In this document: positions 12,301 through 23,474 of the stretch, piece after piece | Layout of the letters: every line of letters begins with the position of its first letter | Position numbering within the stretch: the first letter of the stretch is position 1 | Source of the DNA: Paracyclopina nana | Lineage: Eukaryota > Arthropoda > Copepoda > Cyclopoida > Cyclopettidae | Assembly (NCBI GenBank): GCA_019096065.1 | Contig: JAGUCH010000007.1 | Span: 3,246,501-3,310,500 of the forward strand | Length of the DNA: 64,000 nt | Direction of reading: 5' to 3' | Notes under the pieces: generated by a model | The model's input: only the letters and a program-made list of their open reading frames with translations | What the model was told of the DNA's origin: nothing | Database searches by the model: none | Made by a program: the position numbers and the translations under genes

Positions 12301-15300
12301 TCCGTCAAGACCTCCTCGAGAGAAGTAAGCCAGGTTGGCGGGCACGTTGAGGGTCACATTCACCCGTTGGCCCTCGACGATCAGGTAGCCCCGTTCCACC
12401 GCCTTGCGGCAGGCCTGGGGCGACACGGTATAGGGCTGGTGGTAAGCAACGATCTGGGTCCCATAGCTGACGCTGTCGAACCCGCATCTGGTCACTTCGC
12501 GGGTCAGGGTCACGTGGCAACGGTGGGCGGCGACGGGTTTGGTCGTCGCAGTCTGCAGCACCTGCACGGTGATGTTGACAGCCGATTCATAGGTGGTGCC
12601 GATATCATCGCATTCGTCCGGGTCATTCAAGTCGACGCTCTCGTGGGTTGATTTTGGTGATTCGCAGTCAAACACCGTGAAGGTGGCAGCCGGGTCTTCA
12701 GGTGGTCCGTCTCCTCCTTCCTGTAGAGCAGGTTGAGGCCGGGGTTGTGCGCTTGGCACCTCGAGTAGTAGTGTGAACGTCATCAGTATTGTGAAGTACA
12801 TTGCTTCTGGAAAAGAGAGTAAAGGAAACGTGTTGACATGCTGCCTCATTATTGTACACCTGCCGGTTTGTGCTGCTATTATTTCTTTATTAATTGCGCT
12901 TTCTTTCAAGCCGCAGAATTTTCAAAGTATACTTAGGGGGGCCCCCAAAATTTTGCGGCCGTCTTTTTGTTGTGCTGCTCATTCGTCTGTTATTCTGTGC
13001 TTGAAGCACTGCTCGAATTTGTTGGTGTAGCAAAATCATCATTCTCAGAATCGCTCATTTCAGGCAGTGGCCTGAATTGTGGCATCGTGACCGTAGGCTG
13101 TGCTACCAGGGGTCTGTATGGCGGCATATTGATTGGTGCCAGCGGAGGTAGCTCTGGGTCTGGTTGATCTGATTTTTGGCCTGAGCGTGATCTGGTTCTG
13201 GTTGCAGGAGATGATGCTCCATGGGCAACCTCAACTTCGGCCCCCAGGAAATCTGCTGTTTCTTGTTGCAGCATTTCCGCCTGGGTCCTACGTTTGCGGT
13301 ACCGTGTTTCCCGAGGTGACGGTGCTGATACCGTTTCGTGGCGGTTGTTGGGAGCTCGATGTTGTTCTCACTGTCGCCTTCATCATCGGAAGGAGCGCAA
13401 CATCTTCAGCAAACTCATCACCTCGCATGGATAGATCTGCATTGGCTGGCGGCGGGTTGCCGGCATTGCCATCGTGGGCATCTTCCGCCGTTGCCCGGTA
13501 CAATTTGAGCCTGTCGATCGAGACGACCTCGGACTTCTTTCGAATCCATGAGGGGTCAGGCAAGATCTCGAAGGTCACGTCGTTGACCTTCCTAAGTATG
13601 GTCCAGGGCCTGACCAGAAGGTTTGGAGCTTCTTGGAGATGTGGCGGGCCACGGTGGGCGTGTACAGCCACACCTGTTGCCCCGGGACATACGTCGTTTT
13701 GTCCTTGTGGTAGGCCATCCTTTGTCGGTGGATCGATGTGGCCATGTTCTTTCGGGCCCATTCATGGGCTGCCTGGATTCGAGCCTTGAGGGCCTGGGCA
13801 ACTTGCCCGGCCTCAGAGGCCTCTCTCAGAAGTGGTTGGGGGTCTCCAAACAGAAGGTCCAGTTGCGAGGTGGCAGGCCGCCCAAATAGCAATTCATACG
13901 GGGCGTAGCCGGTCATGCGGCATTTGGTGGTGCGCATGATAAACAGGGCGACGGGCAGTACTTCCTTCCAGCGGGATGGTCGCCCGCAGACCAGTTTGGC
14001 CAGGAGGCCGTTGAGGTCCCGGTGGGCCCGTTCAACCCAGTTAGACTTAGGGTTGTAGGCCGGCGTGGTAGAGTGCCTGACACCTAGTGCTTTGGCTACT
14101 TGCTGGAACAGGGCGGCGGTGAAGTGGGTGCCTCGGTCAGAATGGAGGTTCTCCATTAGCCCATATCGCGGGATGATCTCTGAGGTCAGGAACCTCACGG
14201 CGGTGTCAGCGTTGGCCGAGGCGCATGGGAAAGCCTCGATCCATCGGCTGAAGAGGTCACGTACGGTGAAGAGGTACTGATGTCCGTCGACAGGGGCCTT
14301 GAGGGGCCCCACGTAGTCGATGGCAACCCTTTGCCAGGGATAGCCCGCCCGGTGAGAATGTAGTGAGTGACGTTGGTCCGCGGTCTCCGGCTGATGTTTC
14401 TGGCAGGTGCGGCAGGTGGCCACGACCTCCGCGGCAACTCGGGTGGCGTTGGGCATGTAGAACCGGCGGGAGACCCGGTCAACAGTGGTGTCTCTGCCCT
14501 GATGACCCATGGTTTCGTGAATGTGCCTCACTAGCCCTTCTTCCGAGGATCGAGGAACCACGACCAGGTGGCGAGCCTCTCGGCCTTGTCCTTCTTCCTT
14601 CTTGTACCGAAGGAGACCTTGATCATCCAGGTAGAGGCTGTCAAAGAGGCCCAGCAAGATCTTGCCTCGATGGGAGGCGGCCTCTTTGTGCTCAGGGCTC
14701 GGTCGGCTCTGCTGGCTGATCAGTCGCCGCACCAGTTGCAAATCCTCGTCCTCTGTTTGCCCCTGGATCCACTCGGCGGGGTTGGCCATGTCCAGGGCAG
14801 CCTCGGCCGAGGCTATCATCGCTTGGACGCCCGCGCAGCTCTCATTGGACACGTCCGTGCCCTCGGTGTCGGTGACGTGCTCGGCGCGACTCAGGGCGTC
14901 GGCGTTGGCGTGCTTGGTTCCGGCCCGGTGGACGACCTTGAAGTCAAACTGGCTGATGGTCTCCAGCCACCTGGCAAGCATACTACGGGGCTCCTCCATG
15001 GTGCGAATCCATTGCAGGGCGGCATGGTCCGTGCGGAGGATGAAAGGCCGATATTGGAGGTAATACCGCCACTTGCGCAGCCAGATGATGACGGCAGCGA
15101 GTTCCCCTTGGGTGGCGGAGTAGTTAGCCTGGCTCCGGGTCAGCTTCTTGGCCCCAAAGAGGATGACTCGCTCCTTTCCCCCTTGTACTTGCGACAGGAC
15201 GGCCCCCACGCACTGGTTGTCCCCGCTCCAGTCGGTATCCAGGATGAATGGCTGCGGGCTCTCAAAATCGGGGAAAGCCAGGATGGGCGCCATGCACAGC

Positions 15301-18300
15301 CGCTTCTTAAGCTCCTCAAAAGCGGCAACGTATTCCAGCGGGGGTTCGAACTCGGCGGTGTCGGGAACATCTTCTTCCCGGCTGAGTTTGTCCGTCAACG
15401 CCTTGGCGACCTTCTGGTAATCCTTGATGAAGGACCGGTAATAGCCGCACTTTCCCAGGAAGATGCGTAGCTGCCGCCGGGTTCGTGGCAGGGGCCACTT
15501 CTTGACCACGTCGATGTACTCGGGGACCACAGAGAGGCCCTCAGGAGTGATGACGTGCCCCAGGTACGTGATGCGATGGCGGAACAGGTGGCATTTGGAT
15601 GGTTGCAGTTTGAGGCCAGCCCGTTGATGGGCGTCCAGTACCCGTTGCAGGTGGCCGAAGTGAGATTCTACATCGCGGCTGTGGATCAGCACGTCGTCGA
15701 GGTATGGCAAGGCAATGTCGTATGGGATCCCTTCCAAGACCCGCTGGATGAGGCGCGCATACGTCCGGGGCGCGTTGGTGAGGCCGAACGGCATGTAGGC
15801 GAATGCGTACGTTGAGTGATTGGCCGCGAATGCTGTCTTCGGGATGTCCTCGGCCCTCACGGGAACGTGGTGAAAGGCTCCCGTCGTATCCAGGGTAGAG
15901 AATACTTGCGAGTGCGCCAGCCGATTGAGGTTATCCCGAATGTCGCCAATGGGATGCGTGTCGACGATGGTTACCTTGTTCAGTGCGCGGTAATCTACGC
16001 ACCACCGGGTCTTCCCATTCTTCTTGGTGACCGGAACCAGCGGCGCGCACCAGGGCGACTGAATAGGGACGATGATGCCTTCCTGGAGCCATTTCTGGAC
16101 TTGTTCTTCTAGCGACTTCTGCAAGTGCGGGTTGATGGGCCGCCGGCGGATGTTAATGGGCTGAGTACCCGGGATGATATCGATGCGGTGCTCGGCCAAG
16201 TCGGTTTGGCCCGAGGACCCATCGAGGCTGAAGGTGTCCTGGTATTGTAGCAGCAGGGCCAAGGTGCGAGCTTTTAGCTGAGGGGTGTTCAAGATGTCGT
16301 TGTTTTCTAGGTCGAATTCTTGAATGAAGGTTTGGGCCATCTCGGCCGTGTACTGGCCCTGCGGCCGGGTTTGGGCCCCCTCGAGCTTGGCTACGTAGCT
16401 TCCAGCTGCCAGCTTGGCCACGGTGGGTACTCGCCTCAAGCCTTCAACTTGCCCGTACCGGGTGTTGTTGCGGATAATGAGAGGCTCTGCGGTAGTGTTG
16501 ATAACCCCGACAACGCAGTTGCCCTTTTCATCTGGTCGGATGAGGGCTCGCTGCCAGGGGTGCAGCTCAGTGGCCTCCATGAAGTCCCCTGATCCTTCAA
16601 CAATCCCATCGATGTGCGGCGATCGGGCCCAGGTGGGGATTTTTGCGGGAATGGCGCAACAAGACATTGGCCCCACTGTGGTTTCACCCCGTGTGTAGAC
16701 GGCATGGACGTTGATTGCGCGACTGTCATTTTCATTAAGTGTCCCCCCTGCCAACTTGATCATTCGTCCTCGAATGCGGAGCGAGTTGGCACTATGTAGC
16801 TGGTCTATGTCGTGGGCTTTCATGAAGGGCCCCGACAGGTTGACGTCCATGGTGAGGTTAGCTATGACAGCTGGTCGAAATGGGAAAGGTTGCGGGTAGG
16901 TGCCGATGTGAAGCATCAATGGTTTCGGTACCTCGCCGAGTATTTCTAGAGATTGATTTTGGCCCGCTGTGTTGACAGTTTCTCCTATCAGGGGCGCAAG
17001 TTGAGCTTTTGAACCCCAATTTGGTTGCAAGCGTGGAGGAGATGACCGACCTCCACGTATTACCGCTGTCGATGAGTGCTCTTGATTTGACGTTGTTGAG
17101 GCGTATTGGAACTTCAGATACGTATGATTTATTAATGTTGGAAATATGGGCGAGGAATGATCGGGCCTTGTCAGATGTGAACGTGTTTGGTGAGGTGATG
17201 GATGGTTCCATTGATGGCCGGTCCCTTAGGACCGGCTGGCTCCGTTTTTTGGCGCCTCCCAGGTGTAGGCGTCCGTGGGGGCACTGGCCACATGTGTGCG
17301 GATGGCCGCGTTGCGATATTTATTATATTCTTGGGGCGAGACCGGCGGGCGGCGTGGTATGGATTGTTACTGCCACGCCCGCGGCCGCCACGTCCCGGCC
17401 CCGAATCCGCCTCGCCCTCGTTGGCCGTTTTGGCGTTGGTTGGTGCATTGAGCCTTGAGATGGCCGTAGCCGCCGCAGCCGTAGCATCTCATGTTAGCCT
17501 TGTCGCCTAGAGCGGCGATGATCTTGGCGACGTCGGGTTGATCTGAGGTGCCCTCTTGGGTGATTTGCATGATGCCCCCTTGCCCCAGGGGCTTGGAATT
17601 GAAGACGGCTGATCCTACCAGGCACTCCTTGGAGGATGCATTGGAAGCGGCCTCCGTCAGCGTATCATATTTGCTGGCGATTACCAGCCAACGTGTCTGA
17701 GGGTCCCGCAGATTGATAGTGAACTTCCTAATGACCTCTGGATCCTTGTCGACCTTGGCGCACCGCAGTGCGTCATTGGCGAAAGCCCTCAGGTAGAGCG
17801 ACTTGATGCGTGCCGCCCAGGTCATTACGGATTCATGGGGACCCTGCGCGGCGGTGTCGTATGCCACCCTGGCGGCCTCTTGGGCCGACTCGTCCACAAA
17901 GGCCTTTTCAAGGTCGTCGAGGTAGTGCTTGTAGGTGTACGTGTCATTGCTCGGCTTCTTGTCGATGGAATTGATCATTTCCAACGCAAGGCCGACAATA
18001 GATGCCTTGATCAGCATCTTCTTGGTGACTTCCGGCTCTATCGAGTCCTCGAATTGGGACTCGATATGCATCCGCCATTGCTGGAAGGAGCGGCTATCCG
18101 TCTCGCGGAGCAGTTGGAGTTGTTGAGGCCGACGCTGAACAGCAGCGTTGGCTCTCATTTGGCGGTTGACCTCAAGGGCCACCGCAGCAGCTATATCTTG
18201 TGGTGGCTGGGCCTATGCGTGGGGGAGAAGAGTGAGCTTTCGGTCTTTTGTGAGAATGTGCTATTATAATTACCATGGTGGTCTACGATTCAACAATGAA

Positions 18301-20852
18301 GTGAGTTGTGATTACTGCTAACTGAGGGAAAGCCCGAAAGGAACTGATAGCTATTCCCCACCAGCGTGGTCTTATATATCCGCCAACGCGCTCGCAGGTC
18401 ACTGCAGAGGGTTGCGGCGTGACATTTATTGATTGTTTACTGACCACCGAAAATGCCACGCTGGTGTCACATTTCTCCTTATCGTTTATTTGACCGTGAC
18501 CCGCACGTGGTGACCAGCTTTAGCTTCAGTGGAATCCTGATAGCTCGCAGCTGTTGATCCGCTACCGGTCATGTGGTCACCACGTGGTCATGAGCTTCTA
18601 TCCTCCTTCTCCACCCCTTTATTTGTACATTGTCATGGGGTGGCCGGCTCCAGCATTCACTGGAATCCAAATGATTTGCGACTGGTGTTAGCAGCCCCGA
18701 CCATTCGGCCATTGTCCCCCCATAACAATTACTATTTGATCACCTGCAGTTGGAATTTGCCCGTGAGTTGACCGGCCCTAGCTTAACTAGGATCTACAAT
18801 GATTTGCACCAGCGTTGGCCGGGCTGACCATTCGGCCGCTGGCTCTCACGGACAATCCCTTTGATTGTTATTTGATAGCTTTCTGATTGTTTGCAGCTGC
18901 AGCTATTGCAGAGTGATCTTTGCCCTTTTGCTCTGGTCTGAGCTTTACATTTTTACATTTTAGCCACCACTATTTTACTTTTTATAGTCAACTGCCTTTC
19001 ATGCTTTCAGCATTAATCTCTCTTTACTTCGTGGCTTGCACGTAGGTTCATGTTTTGGCAGTTGACTCGAGCATGATATTATTTGAGCAGCACTATTATC
19101 CCTTTTATACTTATCGTGTATACTTAGCACTTATAGCTTCCGGCAGGATGTACTTAATGGGTAGTGGAGTGATGAAATCACAGGTCCTACCGACCGCGCC
19201 ATCTGTAGTAGGTCGAGATATACTACTGTGACTTATCAAGCCACTACTCGTATCTAGGCTACGTCAAGCGGGGACGGGCCTGGAGGCTAGCAGAGGTCAG
19301 TCTTTGGGCCGCAGACAACACGTGTCAATGCGGTGAATTTATTTCCTTTACTGATGATCACACTATACTACTCGTTATACTACCGCGCGCCCGAGGCGAG
19401 CGCGCGCAGCGAGCGGTCGACCCGTAGGCCGACACGCTCCCTGCTACAACTTCAATTGGGTAATCTTCCAAGGGTAAGCATTTCTGGCCATTTTCCAAGT
19501 CAAACACTTCAGTTCTGGATGAAGTGACTCTTGGGATTCCAGTGGTTACCATAAGCAATCCTGGAAAAAATATCTATTTATATGTATCGCGTGATGATAA
19601 AACTGGGCTGTTAACAGTAGCTGAAACAGAGAGAAACCAAGTGAAGCTTTACTAGTTCTAGCCATGCAGGGTAGATAATTTTATTATGAGGCTTTTTGCA
19701 CATTCAACTCCGAGTTGCTTAGCATTATAAATACTGAGCCAAAATTTCATATTACATACCTTTTGAGAGGTTTGCATATTTTCCAAATACATAGAGTTGA
19801 AAGCCACCTTTTCCAGTGCTCGAAAAGTCTAATGTCAGCTTTGTCTTTTTAGGATTGACATTCAATTTCACCAGCTTGCCTTCCCATTGTTGGCCACAAA
19901 ACTTGAAATCAAACTTGTAGAGCCTTTTACTGTGCCTCACCCTCAAATAATCTCCCCCACAAGTTGGACTTTCCTTTGGAATGTCAAAAGTGCGGAAGTA
20001 AATGTAAACTTCAGCCTGTTTGGGCAACCTTATGGCTACTTGACACCTGCCAAAAGTTGTGGTCATTTAGTAATTAAAAAGCCTGGTAAAACTAATTACT
20101 TTTTGTTGCTGTCTATGTTGCTTTCAAATTTGTGGGAATTTATAACATATGGCTTAGTTTGATCAATCTCAGTGAAGGTGGGACCAATAATGAGTTGAGG
20201 TTTTCTAATGCAGTTGATTTCAATTGGGGAAATATCATCAACTATCCATTTTGGATCAACAACTGTTACTGAAGTAGCAGGTTGAAAAAATATGGCCTGC
20301 TCAAAGAATAATTACAATAAAAGAGTCATTTTGACAATTTTCTTTTTGGAAAGCTTACTGCTGTAGCTAAGTAACAAAAAACTATTTGATGATGTCCTTC
20401 CCAAGATGATCTATAGTAATAAGGTGAGTTCTTGTCGCTGCTTTACTATAGCACACAGTCTGACTGAGCTGTGGTAGGCTTCAAGACAAAATTTCAATAG
20501 AATTCTGTGGATTTCACTTCCAAAAATTTCCATAACCAGCCTTAAATTATCAAAAAGTGCCCAAATTGCATACTTTTTTAAAAAAGACAGAACTTATCTA
20601 GGAGCTCTGTTGAAGACGCGTGAGATTAGCCTGCTTGCCTCCATGACTGACACGTCACTTGAGCTCACGCGCTATGTAGTAAGAACTACTAGCGCCACCT
20701 AGGCTAAGACAAACAGATTTGGTGATTTTAGCATGCAAAACTTGCGTCAAGAACTCACTTACGAGACCCCCCTGGTCCTTCCATGTTTGAGGATTTAAGC
20801 TGGACTGAAATGTGTCCTCAACACATTTGGCAAAATTTTTAGTGGCCAACAC
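9360..20852 (-). CDS. CUB-kelch extracellular protein (5' end unresolved; one exon interrupted by an LTR element)
   Basis: Host exons on the minus strand are 20852-20763, 20430-20359, about 20296-20140, about 20045-19760 (CUB half with FDIP, a Cys-x2-DYLRV type core and GGFQLYVF), the exon 19560-19449 that continues at 10211-9645, and 9595-9360 with the stop. The kelch part shows repeated hydrophobic-Gly-Gly strands (LLIVGG, AILVGG, LAVIGG, VLFFGG), which form a beta-propeller. CUB plus kelch is an extracellular or secreted arrangement, as in attractin-like proteins, but I do not assign orthology. The reading frame of the kelch exon is the same on both sides of the retroelement and its 4-bp duplication, so the insertion is in coding sequence. 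The donor after about 20140 and the first exon are uncertain. No ATG is visible in the exon at 20852, so the start lies further upstream. The gene shares its strand with the mucin gene downstream. Confidence 0.75.
10212..10456 (-). repeat. LTR (3' LTR of the element)
   Basis: A 245-bp direct repeat identical by eye to 19204-19448. It starts tgtagtagg and ends ctgctaca. In the element's orientation this is the downstream LTR. A purine-rich stretch precedes it, as expected of a polypurine tract. Confidence 0.95.
10510..12909 (-). mobile_element. env-like gene of the LTR element
   Basis: An open region of about 800 codons in the usual env position, between pol and the 3' LTR. It has a hydrophobic leader near the start, a Cys-rich ectodomain with several N-x-S/T sites, a transmembrane segment late in the protein (around MTGGLVILGLIKIILG), and a charged proline-rich tail. 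I could not place it in one viral glycoprotein family by eye. A capture from an RNA virus of arthropods is possible but unproven. Confidence 0.75.
13288..17211 (-). mobile_element. pol region of the LTR element (PR-RT-RNaseH-INT)
   Basis: A long region with an aspartic-protease-like part first (ALIDSG). Reverse transcriptase follows with the YLDDVL core, then RNase H, then an integrase with an HHCC zinc part and a D,D-E type core (HSDRGTHF region). Domain order RT-RNaseH-INT places the element in Ty3/Gypsy rather than Ty1/Copia. The region looks largely intact. Confidence 0.9.
17367..18182 (-). mobile_element. gag region of the LTR element
   Basis: An open region of about 270 codons with a capsid-like helical part and a C-terminal zinc knuckle of the CCHC type (CYGCGGYGHLKAQC). 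A Gly/Arg-rich tail follows. Position and content fit a Ty3/Gypsy gag; it lies upstream of pol in the element's direction. Confidence 0.85.
19204..19448 (-). repeat. LTR (5' LTR of the element)
   Basis: A 245-bp repeat matching the left LTR over its whole length. In the element's direction it is followed by tggcgcggtcgg, which has the usual TGG start of a tRNA primer-binding site and resembles the tRNA-Ser type used by some insect Gypsy elements. The primer assignment is an inference. Confidence 0.93.
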
Positions 20853-21366
20853 CTGTGGTTAAATAAATTAAAAAGGTTGAGCCATATATTATTAAAAAAA
20901 TCCGCAGCTTTTCCGCCAATGAATTGCAAGTCTGTTATCAAAACCTCTTCTAAAAGCAGATCTCAATGAATGCAAAAAGTACGACACATTTTCATAGAAG
21001 GTTAACTTTAAAATAAAAGGGGCCGGGGCTATTACTATATTTTGCCGAGTTTTGAATTTAGTTGATTAATTTAACTCATCCTGATTATGCTTATGAAGAG
21101 ATAGCAAGTCCAACTAGGTTCAATGTTAATTTGAGCCTTGTAAGATAATTTTCACCAAAAGCTAGCGCCATAATATCTGGAAAACATTACATTATCATAT
21201 GGTTTCCGGTTTCCGCACATACGATAGCAGAGCCATCTTTGAGGCAATTAAGAACTTATTGTAGAGGCGAGCCTTATTTTTGCCGCCCCGGTTCTCCTTT
21301 TCTGCGAACCAACTCAAAAAGGTAAACAAAAACAAATACGCACGGCTTTTCACGAATGTCCTAACC
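20853..21366. promoter_or_regulatory. Intergenic region between divergent CUB-kelch and WDR4 genes
   Basis: About 0.5 kb separates the last visible upstream exon of the minus-strand CUB-kelch gene from the WDR4 start codon. It should carry the WDR4 promoter and perhaps first exon(s) of CUB-kelch. No clear TATA box or initiator stands out, and no convincing coding exon is seen. Confidence 0.35.
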
Positions 21367-23310
21367 ATGGCCACTGTTTTGCCTTGCGATCAGGGACGTT
21401 ACATCTTGACCAGTGGTCTTGGGATAGGTGTCTGGAGCAGTGAGAATGGGTGAGTGAATCAGCTGAATTTTACGCGTGGTCATTTAGCAACTTTTTCAAA
21501 ATAGGTCTTTTGAAGAGACAACTATGGTCAATCCTTTGCCGCGTCGTGATGTTACTGAAGTTCCTCAGCCTGCAAAAGAGAATTTGCGAATTTTGTGCAG
21601 TGCAGCCTCAAGATGTGGCCAATTCGTGGCTTTCGCCGATGATCATAAGCAGCTGACAGTCTGGTCAATGAAGGACAAGCCGTCGTTGGTCAAACAGTGG
21701 AATCTTGTCCGGAGAGCCAACAAGGTTCTCTTTGACAAATCCGGGCTCAAAGTTCTCATTGCTGGTGAGATTGATCTTGATTTGAGTAGCTTCAAAATGG
21801 CACATCTTTGGATTTTCCACAGATAAGTCTGGAGATGTTTTTCAATTTGATGTGAAGAGTGAAGACACCGAGGGAAAATGTCTCCTTGGTCACCTGTCAA
21901 TGCTGCTCGATCTCAAGCTGTCCAATTGCGGCAAATTCATCATTTCTTCAGACAGAGACGAGAAAATCCGCATTTCACACTACCCAAATTGCTACAACAT
22001 TCACAACTTTTGCCTTGGACATGAGGACTTTGTGACAACTATTGAGTTCTTGCCAAAGAACGACAAGTACTTGATGTCCGGATCCGGTGATGGCACGATA
22101 CGAATCTGGGATTATTTGAATGGCAAGGAGATGTTCCAGTGTCTGTGTGCCAAAGACGCAGGCCTCGAGCCTCTCAAGATTGCCAACGACGAGAACAAGC
22201 ATGACAATGATCCCAAAGTGAAGAGGATGCCATGGCCAGCTGTGTTGGCTATTCGCATTTCAAACCAGGATGATGACAAGGCTGTCATCGCCGTCACCCT
22301 GGAAGCTTGGAATGGTATCCTGGTGTACACCTCCACTGAAAAGGATCTTTTGCAATATTGCAGATCTATCAAGGTGGATGGGCCCATTTGGGATTACCAG
22401 TTCAACCAGCATAACACCCTGGTGACTGTTCAAGCGGTACCAGATCAGTACTTGGTGTTTATTGACATTGACAAGGAGTCCCAGGAGGTGAAATCCATAG
22501 CTACGAATCAGGCTACCTTTTTCCAAGGTAAGGCTACTTTAATTCTTCTTTTCCAAGTTGCGGCTTTCCGGATGAGAGCCAAAATAGTGTTCCACGATTG
22601 CTTGTATTTCATTGAAAGTGTCATAACACTCAATGGAAATGCATGACTCCCGCACCCCAGAGTGACTCCCGCACCCAGTAGCGTCTCCTGCTGCCCCCGG
22701 CAGGACCTCCTGCTGCACTTGGCAGCGACTCCCACACCCGGCAGCGTCTCACGCACCAAGCAGCGTCTCCCGCACCCGGCAGCGTCTCCCGCACCCGGCA
22801 GCGTCTCCCGCACCCGGCAGCGTCTCCCGCACCCGGCAGCGGCTCCCACACCCAGCAGCGTCTCCCGCACCCAGCAGCGTCTCCCGCACCCGGCAGCGTC
22901 TCCCGCACACGGCAGCGTCTCCCGCACACGGCAGCAACTCCCGTACATTGTGGCTGCTTTAAGACTACGAATTGTGTGGGAAAAAATTTCGTAGGTGATT
23001 TTTTCCCGGGAAAAAATTCCCCAGGTTAATTTTTTTCCCAATGTTTACATTTTGTCTTGGTAGCGAAATAAACTGAGAACTATTTGGAAATTGAAACCTA
23101 ACCAGGGATTTTTGGTTACCGGTAGAGAAAATTCAAATTTGCTCTTATTTTACAGATGCCATGAAGACTCCCAATGCTAGCAATGCTTTTGTGGAGGAGC
23201 TGCACAAACGTTGGTTTGACAATGTCAAGGATTATTTGGAACGAAAACGGGAACGAGTGGACAAACCAAGCAGTGACAAAGCCACAAAAAAGTTGAAAAA
23301 GGAAATGTAA
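21367..23310 (+). CDS. WDR4: tRNA (guanine-N7-)-methyltransferase non-catalytic subunit WDR4
   Basis: Exons 21367-21449, 21505-21764, 21823-22527 and 23156-23310 have GT-AG borders and consistent phases, giving 400 aa. The product is a WD40 propeller. Diagnostic WDR4/Trm82 stretches include ADKSGDVFQFD, LLGHLSMLLDL, SSDRDEKIRISHYP and FCLGHEDFVTTIEFLP. The tail is the Lys-rich C-terminus seen in the family. WDR4 (Trm82, Drosophila wuho) holds the catalytic METTL1/Trm8 subunit for m7G46 formation on tRNA in the nucleus. The ATG sits in a caaccATGG-like context (accATGG). The last intron (628 bp) is unusually long for this gene and filled by a GC-rich minisatellite. It is convergent with the minus-strand gene ending at 23475, with only 164 bp between stop codons. 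Length and motifs look complete. Confidence 0.95.
22648..22945. repeat. GC-rich 19-bp minisatellite in WDR4 intron 3
   Basis: About 15 imperfect copies of cgtctcccgcacccggcag. The first few copies are degenerate and the central copies (about 22770-22930) nearly identical. Because 19 is not a multiple of three, all frames stay open across it, which produces spurious Cys/Arg-rich and Pro-rich frames on both strands. The unit is far GC-richer than the surrounding intron. Confidence 0.93.
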
Positions 23311-23474
23311 TTTCAATATAGTTGAATATATTTCAGCAAAAAAGCATAGAGATAGTATGATGAGCAAAACGAGAAATAGACAATTGCAACTGAAGGAGGG
23401 AATCACACTTTGATTTAAAAATAGGGTATTTATGGCCACAGAAGATTCAATTTTGAGAAAATGCCTCATATTTC

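Larger units (their letters stand above)
10212..19448 (-). mobile_element. Ty3/Gypsy-type LTR retroelement with env-like gene
   Basis: A 9.2-kb element lies on the minus strand inside a kelch exon. It is bounded by two 245-bp direct repeats that begin TG and end CA and are flanked by the 4-bp duplication actt (10208-10211 and 19449-19452). Part order in its own direction is LTR, leader, gag, pol with protease, reverse transcriptase, RNase H and integrase, env-like gene, LTR. This order is that of Ty3/Gypsy elements of the errantivirus-like, env-bearing kind. The two LTRs look identical by eye, so the insertion is very young. The element appears whole or nearly so. It is clearly GC-richer than the host DNA around it. 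Confidence 0.95.

Noticed and set aside
11341-15470. Long plus-strand open frames within the LTR element
   Set aside because: They oppose the env and pol regions and reflect high GC content; no recognisable product.
22508-23041. Cys/Arg-rich open frames over the WDR4 intron
   Set aside because: Produced by the 19-bp minisatellite, which is open in every frame.
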